This document shows positions 9,004-15,784 of a stretch of 15,784 nt of DNA, in pieces (position 1 is the stretch's first letter; every line of letters starts with the position of its first letter). This DNA comes from Paramecium sonneborni (lineage: Eukaryota; Ciliophora; Oligohymenophorea; Peniculida; Parameciidae): positions 1 to 15,784 of the forward strand of contig CAJJDN010000337.1 of the NCBI GenBank assembly GCA_905182985.1, in the 5' to 3' direction. A program made the translations under genes and the position numbers. The notes under the pieces were generated by a model. That model saw nothing but the letters and a program-made list of their open reading frames with translations. It was not told the origin of the DNA and searched no databases.

Positions 9004-10760
9004 ATGACTATTGATAAATAAATATTAATGAATTAAATATATTCAAAGCCACTCAATGAAACTTGTGATAATCCATAATTACATGATGCTATAAAAATGT
9101 TTCTTACGATGAATAAAGAGAATCATACAAGAGAAGAATTACATTACATTTTATAAAGGATGGAAGAACTGCCTTACTTTAAACAATTAGTTTCTGAGAA
9201 ATTGCAGAAAGGAACACAAAGGAATGATATTTTGGAAGTATTTTTATATTAAGTAGTTTATAGTTATGTTCTCGTTTGAGGGTGGAATACATTAAGGGAG
9301 AATAAGTGTTATTCTAAGAGAATGATACACAAATGATAAACTTTATATGATATAATATGGAGAAGTTATGTTAATGAGGTAGAAAAAGATGGATTAGTTG
9401 ATGTCTTTATAGAGATAGAATTCAGAACAAGTTCATTAGCCATAATTAAAAATGGCATAAATTCTAAATGCTAAGAAGTTTACCAACAAGAGAATAAGAC
9501 ATCATAACATTCATAAGGAGACTTCTATTTCTAAAGAAGATAAATTATAATTGGAAAATAAATATGGAGAATGTATAAGGTTATTAGGAGTTGGTACAGG
9601 ATTTGGGGAGAAAGCTTTGGTTGAGAATATTCCTAGGTCATTAACTGTTGCATGTTATAGTCATGAATTGTTTGTAGTAGTTTTGAACAAAGATGATTTT
9701 ATTACTTATTAGATGACGTTTGAGAAAACAAAGAAGGAGAAATAGTAATTAATGTTCAAAATATTCAAAAGTAAAATGAATAATTAAATAATTTTAGATG
9801 TAAATAATGAATATTCATCTTAAAGATTGGAAAGTATGATTTATAGTTGTTAAACAATAACATACGATAGAGGAACTTAATTATCAACGGAGGATGAAGA
9901 AGGTGATGCATTCTATTTAGTGATAAATAGAGATTTTGACTTTATAAAAAAAAGTTGATAATAGACATGTTTCTTTATGTATAATATCATCAGGGTATTT
10001 AATTGGAGAAGAAATTATAATTAATAAGACAGGAACATATGAATATAGTTGTATAGTTACATCATTGTTGGCTACTGTTATTGTTATAGATACAAATGAA
10101 TTTATTCATAAGTTTCCTGAAGAATGCAGATAGTAATTGATTGAAGATTAGGGTCCTAAAACTTAAAATAGATAGAGATTATTATAATTATTATAGAAGA
10201 AGAGAGCTTAACATTCGTCAAATAAATTTTTAACAAATGAATAGGTAAGATTATTGACTGAAATCGATGATGTAGTAATAGATTAGGATACAATACATAT
10301 TGTTGAAAGTTTAAAAAAATAACATTTTTTAACTAAATATTCCAATTTTAGTGTTTAAAATTATTGCATTTCTAAAATAATTGATAGAGAAAAAACATTT
10401 CATAAATTAATAAAAAGTTGTGAATTTTAGGAATTTGATTTTGGATATGAAGTAACGATATTACAGTCTTATTTATCTAATTTTGTATCTTATTATATAA
10501 AATAAAAATAGTCGAAAATGAAATAGTTAAAATGTATCAAAAGAGGAAGATTTATGTTAGAAAATAAATTAAATTTAAAGAAACCTCCTGAAAATTTTTT
10601 AAAACCCAAATTTCATATTCTTCCTCTCACTGTTAAGAGAGATTTAGTCAAAAATTTTAGACTCAACAACAAAAAGAGTGTTTGTTTCTCTAATTTTAAT
10701 ATTACGACACTTTCATAAGTTTAAAAAACAAAGAAAGAATCTCCTTTGAAAAGCTAATGA
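9004..10760 (+). CDS. double cyclic-nucleotide-binding-domain protein
   Basis: The protein starts at the ATG at 9004 with a short helical region (ELHYILQRMEELPYFKQLV). After an intron at 9238-9263 it enters the first domain: LCSRLRVEYIKGEQVLFQEN, LYMIQYGEVMLM, a polar insertion of about 70 residues, then the phosphate-binding cassette GFGEKALVENIPRSLTVACY with the conserved Glu and Arg, so this site could bind cAMP or cGMP. The second domain reads ITYDRGTQLSTEDEEGDAFY and SSGYLIGEEIIINKTGTYEY; its cassette lacks the Arg and probably does not bind nucleotide. The C-terminal third is Lys/Gln-rich and unassigned. There is no kinase or channel segment, so it may be a regulatory or scaffold protein. 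One-base breaks occur near 9330 and at the A8 run 9946-9953. The stop is TGA 10758-10760. Confidence 0.8.
9238..9263 (+). other. 26-nt intron
   Basis: GTATTT to TTATAG. Removal joins QRNDILE to LCSRLRVEYIKGEQV, the expected entry into the cyclic-nucleotide-binding domain. Unspliced, the frame reaches TGA at 9277-9279. Confidence 0.85.
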
Positions 10761-10887
10761 CAGCTCGACCTTCATAATAGTAATGTGATAGTTATAGTAC
10801 ACATATGTTTACTTAAATTGATGACAGACAATCACTTTGATTATAGTTTTATGTGATGTATAATGATTACATATTTTAATTTATTTT

Positions 10888-12726
10888 ATGTCGAGATCAT
10901 CCAGAAGAAACAGTTAAGCCATCGGTTCTCTATTAGATTATACAAACTCTGATGATACTTATAATGTCAAAGCCATCATTTACGAAAATCATAATCAAAA
11001 TTTGCTAATCCTTAAAACACAAAAATTATATAATTCATCTTTCTTGTTACAACAAAACGAACAATTAAGTGAATTGTATTTTTAATACATTTAAGCATAA
11101 ATAGATAAAAATATTCATACAAAATAAGAAGTTGAGTAATGGGTTAATTAGCAAAATGATGAAGGGTTCACAGCATTGCACCTTGCAGCATACCGAGGCT
11201 CATTGGTATTCTTATTTATAATATTAGAAAACAATAAAATTGCTTGAATAATATTGGGCTGATTACCAAATCAAAAATTATAAAGGTATTATAGCTTGTT
11301 ATAAAAGATCTAACGGTCTTACATACTGCAACTTAAGGAGATTGCCCATTAACAATATATTATTATCTTAAGAAAGGAATATAAGTTAATATTGTGGATA
11401 ATAAAGGTTCATCACCATTACATTGGGCTGCTTATTCTGGTGCATTCAATGCAGTAAATTTTTTGATCTCATGGAATGCTAATTTAAATCTTGAAGACAC
11501 AGATACTTCTGTCACTCCATTACATTTAGCAACGATGTAAGCGAATTCTAGAATAGTTCGGAAACTTTTAATGAAGAGAGCAGATCGTTCAATAAAAGAT
11601 TCAAGTGGGAAAACTGCTTTAGACTTAGCAATTGAAAGCGACTATAAGACAGTTGCAACAATGATTGTAAATATTGTTAATCAACTTTAGCGAGATAAAA
11701 ATGATATTCTAATTTTTTGCAATGTTCGATAGTCATTCAGACCTGTCACTTAAAAGAGGAATAGTTAGATTGCCTTTCTATCTATGTATATGACTTGTTT
11801 TTTACTAACAATAGCGTTCACTTTTCCATGTAGATATCTTATTTCAATAGTTAATACTTGGAGTTATAAAAACTAAAATAAAAAAAAGAAGTTTAGTACA
11901 ATTTGGATGTGGATATTTTTTGCATTAACGAGCATAACTGTTATATTTTTCTTTATATCCTGTTCCAAAGATGCTGGAGTAGTAAAAACAGATAATAAAT
12001 TAGATATGTTATAAACATTGGAACGATATAATTGTTCAAACATTTGTGCTGATTGTAAAGTATTTTTACATACACTCATAGTAGTTGGTTAGACCTAAAA
12101 GATCAAAACATTGTGATGTTTGTTAGTAATGTGTTATGGTTTACGATCATAATTGTCCTTGGATAAATAATTGAGTTGGAGCAAAGTAAATAAATTATTT
12201 ATACAACTAGAAATCACTTTGTGTTTTATTTTTTCATTATCAGTTTATTTTTGGAATTTATTCTGCAATTCTTTATGCAATTTTCTCATTATAATTTCAA
12301 TATGGTTCAGAGATGATTTACATTTACTGAAGATTGGCTTTTGATAGGTAAAAAAGTTACATTTTATTATGTCATCGTATATTGCTTTCTATTTGTTTTA
12401 CTATTAGGGTAATAAATATTAATAATTTAAAGTTTTGATTTATATATCGACAATAAATTTATTGACAGGATAAATTACTTCTGAGAGAGAGCTCCTGTTA
12501 CAAAAGATGTAAAATCAAATGAAAAAGTGCAATAAATTAAAGTGAGGATTAATCAATGGAATCCACTGAATAAGGTTAAGGCGGATCATAATAATTAAAC
12601 AAGGATTAATAATTATAAATGGAATAATCACATTTGAGTTTGGGAAATTGTTTTGAAATGTGTTTTATAAACAAAAAGAAAAAAGAATATAGTAGTGAAT
12701 TAGCAACAGAATTTATCGAACTCTGA
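10888..12726 (+). CDS. ankyrin-repeat DHHC palmitoyltransferase
   Basis: This is a zDHHC17/Akr1-type S-acyltransferase, a multi-pass membrane enzyme. An N-terminal polar region is followed by about five ankyrin repeats (FTALHLAAYRGSL, DLTVLHTATQGD, SSPLHWAAYSGAF, VTPLHLATMQAN, KTALDLAIES). Two hydrophobic segments come next, then the cysteine-rich domain CSNICADCK, RPKRSKHCDVCQQCV, MVYDHNCPWINN and VGAKNHF. Introns at 11206-11227, 11286-11307, 12060-12084 and 12186-12210 are well supported by the joins they produce. Two more membrane helices follow. The DHHC motif reads DHNC: the second His is Asn while the catalytic Cys remains. The conserved Cys of NNCVG is TGA (12172-12174), and a second TGA lies at 12314-12316. 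The end is hard to follow; a candidate 37-nt intron (12432-12468) gives QITTSERELL, and the last frame holds GNCFEMCF, a typical C-terminal motif. The family call is firm; activity is doubtful. Confidence 0.85.
11206..11227 (+). other. 22-nt intron
   Basis: GTATTC to ATTAG. Removal joins LAAYRGSL to KTIKLLEQYWADYQ, completing an ankyrin repeat. Confidence 0.88.
11286..11307 (+). other. 22-nt intron
   Basis: GTATTA to AAAAG. Removal creates an Asp codon and joins QIKNYK to DLTVLHTATQGD, the normal start of the next ankyrin repeat. Confidence 0.85.
12060..12084 (+). other. 25-nt intron
   Basis: GTATTT to AGTAG, inside the cysteine-rich domain. Splicing gives CADCKLVRPKRSKHCDVC, the canonical spacing of the zinc ligands. 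Confidence 0.9.
12186..12210 (+). other. 25-nt intron
   Basis: GTAAAT to AACTAG. Splicing splits a Lys codon and gives VGAKNHFVFYFF, the usual passage from the cysteine-rich domain into the next membrane helix. Confidence 0.88.
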
Positions 12727-12749
12727 TTTATTACATAAATAAAATTAAA

Positions 12750-13793
12750 ATGCAAAAATTCGAAGAATTAAAAATAGCAATTACTGGGGCTGGTATTACT
12801 AAATATATTGAAATATAGTTATCCTTTTTTAGGATCTGGTTAAGTATTTGGATCAACTTAGAAATTCTCATTGTAACAATTGGAATTACCTGAGAAATTA
12901 CAAGAATTAGAAGGAATTAAAATGCAAATATAAGACTGTGCATTTCCTCTATTGAATAATGTGATTGTGTCAAGTGATCCAGAAGTTGCATTTAAAGATG
13001 CAGATGTTGCAATATTTCTAGGAGCAATGCCTCGAAAACCAGGAATGGAAAGAAGTGATCTCTTGTAAATGAACAGAGAAATATTTATACAATAGGTTTA
13101 ATATTGAATTTATTAATACAGGGTTAAATCTTAAATGAATAAGCTAAAACAACTTTTAAAGTTTTAGTTGTGGCAAATCCTAGCAATACTAATTGTGCTA
13201 CTTTGGCTCATTAGTGTACTAAAATCCCATAATAAAATTTTACATCTCTTATGTAATTAGATCACAATAGATGTGTCTCGACTGTATGATAATTCTTAGT
13301 ATTTTAGCTCGCAAGAGAAGCCAATACAACTATTGATTAAATCAAAAGAGTGATTATATGGGAAATCATTCTCTTACATAATATCCAGATATGACCCATT
13401 CAATTATCAACGGTAAACAAGCATCAGAAACATTTTCAAAGGATTTCTTAAGAAATGCTCTTATTTAGTAAGTTTAATAAAGAGGAGGATAATTATTATA
13501 ACTATCTAGAGGAGCGAGTACAATCTCAGGGGCTATTGCAGTGAAAGATCATTTAAGAACATGGTTTTTAGGTACATAGTAAGATAACTGGACATCTTTT
13601 GGAGTATGATATTTCAATATACAAGGTAATATCTGATGGAAATCATTATGGAATTCCAAAAGGTATATGTTTTTCTTTGCCTGTTATTTGTAAGGACTTT
13701 GAATTTTAAGTCGTTGGAGATGTAGAATTAGATGATTTCTCTAAATAAAGAATTCAACTATCTTTAGTCGAATTGCAAAAAGAGTAATAATGA
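12750..13793 (+). CDS. cytosolic malate dehydrogenase
   Basis: This NAD-dependent enzyme interconverts malate and oxaloacetate in the cytosol. The start at 12750 gives [15 protein letters not shown]. Seen in order: [52 protein letters not shown] with the substrate-binding arginines, [20 protein letters not shown] with the relay Asp and WGNHS with the catalytic His. These are features of the cytosolic (MDH1-like) rather than the bacterial or mitochondrial type. Introns at 13096-13121, 13284-13307 and 13604-13625 give clean joins. A GT-AG stretch at 12793-12818 looks like an intron, but removing it does not restore frame: the glycine-rich GAAGQI part of the Rossmann motif is missing, which suggests a loss of about 20 bases there. 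One G is missing near 13360 (TGGG for TGGGG before GNHS). The stop is TGA 13791-13793, and the gene starts 23 bp after its neighbour. Confidence 0.9.
12793..12818 (+). other. intron-like stretch at a damaged site
   Basis: GTATTA to ATATAG, 26 nt, directly after ITGAG. Its form is that of an intron, but the flanking exons do not join in frame and the Rossmann glycines are absent. Either the exon beside it lost bases or the stretch is remodelled coding sequence. Confidence 0.45.
13096..13121 (+). other. 26-nt intron
   Basis: GTTTAA to ATACAG. Joins MNREIFIQQ to GQILNEQAKTTFKV, as expected for malate dehydrogenase. Confidence 0.9.
13284..13307 (+). other. 24-nt intron with in-frame TGA
   Basis: GTATGA to TTTTAG. 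The length is a multiple of three, and the second codon read through it is split to give TGA. Splicing joins NRCVST to [15 protein letters not shown]. Confidence 0.88.
13604..13625 (+). other. 22-nt intron
   Basis: GTATGA to ACAAG. Joins DNWTSFG to [13 protein letters not shown], matching the conserved C-terminal block of malate dehydrogenase. Confidence 0.9.
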
Positions 13794-13820
13794 TTAATAA
13801 AAAATGATAATTATTTATAA

Positions 13821-14818
13821 ATGGATCAGAATTATGATAATGACAATCTTATTATATTTGTTAAGTCTGCTACATTCATATTATATTTTTAGCCATTAGT
13901 GTCTATTAGTCAAGCATTTTCAGGAGGTTTATTTTTATCAGTCGCTCTCTTACATTTATTGCCTGAATCATAGGACAAATATGAATAATCATAAAAATTC
14001 AAAAAAAGAATTATTTCCTTTTCCATTTTTAATTACAATTCTAAGCTTTGCATTAATGTTATTTATTGAAAAAATTGTGACAAATCATAAACATTCACAT
14101 TCAGAAGTGCCTGATTTAATTATTAAAATAGCATGTTGATGTATAACCTACATAAAATGTTGAATTACTTAAAACAGATGAGAGTGTTTGTTGTAGTTAA
14201 ATTGGAGCATGCTGTAATTAAGTTGAAAGTTAAGCATATGAGGATCTATTAAGAAATGCTATCTCTTCTTAAGTTAAAATGGCTCAAAGAGTAAGTTTCA
14301 AAGAAATAAAAAATAAAACTAAAATTAAAAAAACTAATAAATCTTCAAACTTAACTCCTTATTTACTTTAATTGGCAGTAAGAATTCATGCAATCTTCGA
14401 AGGTTTAGCTATTGGAATAGAAACAAATCTTATTCGATGCATAGGCATTGCATTAGCAGTTTTTTGTGATAAATGGGTATATATCAAATTAAATAATATA
14501 TAGGCTGTAGGTCTTACTTTATGACTGACATTTAAAAAGGCAAAGGTTACTCATTCAAAAGCAAAAAAGCTTATAGTTCTCTAAGCTTTAATGAATCCAT
14601 TAGGTATTTCGATAGGATGGATTTTGTCATCAAATAGAATTATTATCGTGAGTATATTTTATTCAATTTCTGCAGGAACATTTTTATATATATCCACAAT
14701 TGAAGTGATTGTAGAAGAATTCAATGTAGCTAGATACAAACTTTTAAAATTCTAAGCATTTTTAATAGCTATAGGATTTATTGGTTCAATTTGGTTATTG
14801 GAACATATAGATTTTTGA
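13821..14818 (+). CDS. ZIP-family zinc transporter
   Basis: ZIP (SLC39-type) proteins carry Zn2+ or Fe2+ into the cytosol. The start at 13821 lies 27 bp after malate dehydrogenase. Seen in order: SGGLFLSVALLHLLPES (helix 2 with its His), FPFLITILSFALMLFIEKI (helix 3), a His-containing loop (NHKHSHSE) and a Cys-rich loop (ESVCCSQIGACCNQ), then RIHAIFEGLAIG (helix 4 with His and Glu). After an intron comes DKWAVGLTL (helix 5), where the family has HKWxExxxLG, so the His and Glu ligands are not present. The last helices contain LMNPLGISIGWIL and FIGSIWLLEH. Candidate introns are 13860-13892 and 14477-14503. A TGA at 14522-14524 stands where a Gly is expected. Frame changes occur at the A7 run 14001-14007 and near 14133. 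The stop is TGA 14816-14818. The first helix is hard to see. Confidence 0.82.
13860..13892 (+). other. candidate 33-nt intron
   Basis: GTTAAG to TTTTAG. It is a multiple of three without TGA, so translation runs through whether or not it is spliced. Removal gives LIIFPLVSISQAFSGG, close to the ZIP helix 2 entry. Retention would add eleven hydrophobic residues, so this call is less certain. Confidence 0.5.
14477..14503 (+). other. 27-nt intron
   Basis: GTATAT to ATATAG. Splicing joins FCDKW to AVGLTL, as in the ZIP helix 5 motif. The length is a multiple of three and it contains no TGA. Confidence 0.8.
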
Positions 14819-15484
14819 AGATTCTAATTTATGGTATAAATGAAAATTAAAGTATTAATAAATCAATCTTTATTTTTTGACTTCTTCTTCATCTCCAATT
14901 TTTAATAATAACAACTTGTTCTTTCTCGATTCAAACTCCCAAATAAATGATACAAGTTTATTTTTTTCTAATAGAGTGTATAAAATCTATTCATTATTAT
15001 TCTTTTTATGAAGGATGAATCAAAATAGTGTTAATTGAAGAAAATTGAATTAAAATTATTATCAAGTAGAATTGTAATAAAATTTGGAAAGATTTAAATA
15101 TTATAATGAATTCATAGATTAATAAAAATATTTATACAATTTATCTTTTTTATTTAAACCAATACCAATTTTGATTATGTTATCAACTTAATTTATCTTA
15201 CTTATCTTTATTAGATATGTTTTAAAAGATTAAAATAGATCATCCATATAATAAGTCTTAAATATAGCTTATATTTAAAGTTTAAGAGAACCAAAAATAT
15301 GATAGAAATAAATGCAATAAAAAGTAATTTAATAAATGTTTAATTAATATATAAATATGCAATTATATGATTTCCTTCCTGCTCCTAATTGATTAATATA
15401 AGCTACTGATCCTGAAATGAATAGTCAAATGTATCTTAAATAAGTTAATTAGAATACAAATTAAAAAAAGAGATGAATATAATT
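14819..15484. other. gene-poor tail with possible coding scraps
   Basis: No complete gene is visible. On the minus strand, about 15010 to 14850, a frame reads NNNEQILYTLLEKNKLVSF, then IWEFESRKNKLLLLKIGDEE. It looks protein-like, with mixed charge and hydrophobic spacing, but I do not recognise it and it has no clear start. On the plus strand 15358-15476 reads MQLYDFLPAPN, a TGA, then LIQATDPEMNSQMYLKQVNQ and a second TGA. Both may be relics. The rest is A/T-rich. Confidence 0.4.
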
Positions 15485-15510
15485 CCAGAGATTCAAATAT
15501 GAATCTCTGG
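15485..15510. repeat. perfect 11-bp hairpin, 4-nt loop
   Basis: CCAGAGATTCA at 15485-15495, loop AATA, and the exact reverse complement TGAATCTCTGG at 15500-15510. The arms are much richer in G/C than their surroundings, which makes chance less likely. It lies just before the tandem repeat. It could be a transcript hairpin or an element end; nothing nearby decides this. Confidence 0.85.
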
Positions 15511-15565
15511 GATTATTTAACAGATACAGAATACTAAATTAAAAATAATAAATTTTATAAATAAT

Positions 15566-15784
15566 AATTCTTTCATTATTATTTTTAATAAATGATAATA
15601 TGAAATAATAATTTTTTTATATTTCAATTATTTATAAATAGTAATTCTTTCATTATTATTCTTAATTAATAATAATTTGAAATATTAATTTTTATAAATT
15701 AGAATTCTTTCATTATTATTATAAATAAATGATATTATGAAATAATAAACTTTATAAATGTGAAATATTTATAAATAATAATTC
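15566..15784. repeat. AT-rich tandem repeat (minisatellite) running off the window
   Basis: The phrase AATTCTTTCATTATTATT starts at 15566, 15643 and 15703, and its first five bases reappear at 15780, the window end. The spacings are 77, 60 and 77. Units share the flanking TTATAAATA and TGAAATAAT blocks; the short unit lacks about 17 bases. The array continues past the window. In Paramecium such repeats are typical of germline-limited or chromosome-end regions, but no telomeric repeat is seen here. Confidence 0.85.

Noticed and set aside
9258..9270. TATAGTTA resembling the end consensus of a Paramecium internal eliminated sequence
   Set aside because: It falls at the 3' end of a well-supported intron, has no matching opposite end at a plausible distance, and the lesions in the window are mainly losses, not insertions.
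11873..12079. Minus-strand ORF MSVCKNTLQSAQ...
   Set aside because: It is antisense to the membrane and cysteine-rich part of the palmitoyltransferase, whose spliced frame is clearly the real one.
12172..14524. TGA reassigned to an amino acid
   Set aside because: The in-frame TGA codons stand for different expected residues (Cys in the palmitoyltransferase, Gly in the ZIP protein), and TGA ends every gene at the expected place, so a consistent reassignment is not supported.
15540..15784. Telomere or telomere-adjacent repeat
   Set aside because: No CCCCAA or CCCAAA type repeat is present on either strand; the repeat is A/T-only with a long unit.
1..15784. Bacterial operon or CRISPR array
   Set aside because: No ribosome binding sites or spaced direct repeats are seen, and small spliceosomal introns plus eukaryote-only gene families (TTLL, ATE1, UBA5, DHHC) exclude it.

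Overview
The window looks like macronuclear-type DNA of a ciliate of the Paramecium kind. The DNA is very AT-rich. Recognisable proteins only appear when TAA and TAG are read as glutamine and TGA is the only stop (genetic code 6). The reading frames are cut by tiny introns of about 22-33 nt that start GT(A) and end AG, mostly TAG. Genes lie 23-34 bp apart in places. Under the standard code almost nothing reads through. The species cannot be named from the sequence alone.

Layout, left to right. 304-1917 (+): TTLL-type tubulin polyglutamylase. About 1921-2936 (+): remnant of the arginyl-tRNA-protein transferase ATE1. 3273-5308 (+): membrane-anchored histidine-kinase-like protein with eroded catalytic motifs. 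About 5560-6102 (+): response-regulator receiver domain, possibly the detached tail of the same hybrid kinase. A perfect 17-bp inverted repeat (6121-6157) lies between this gene and the convergent gene at 6231-7044 (-), a UPF0193/EVG1-like protein. That gene is divergent, 34 bp away, from 7079-7862 (+), a UFM1-activating E1 (UBA5) with a large internal deletion. 7863-9003 is AT-rich and holds no gene I can identify. 9004-10760 (+): protein with two cyclic-nucleotide-binding domains. 10888-12726 (+): ankyrin-repeat DHHC palmitoyltransferase. 12750-13793 (+): cytosolic malate dehydrogenase. 13821-14818 (+): ZIP-family zinc transporter. The last kilobase is gene-poor, with a GC-richer hairpin and, from about 15566, a tandem repeat that runs off the window end.

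The genes do not form a pathway; they are unrelated housekeeping and signalling functions packed together, as is usual in Paramecium. The notable property is collective. Every gene shows at least one lesion that introns do not explain: single-base frameshifts (several in A or G runs), in-frame TGA, lost catalytic residues, or deletions of tens of codons (ATE1, UBA5). Introns are still in place and protein similarity is still high, so these are genomic copies in early decay, or an error-prone assembly, or both. The large deletions and the TGA codons at conserved positions favour real decay for at least part of the block. The homopolymer frameshifts could equally be sequencing errors. All identifications rest on motif recognition by eye, without database searches.
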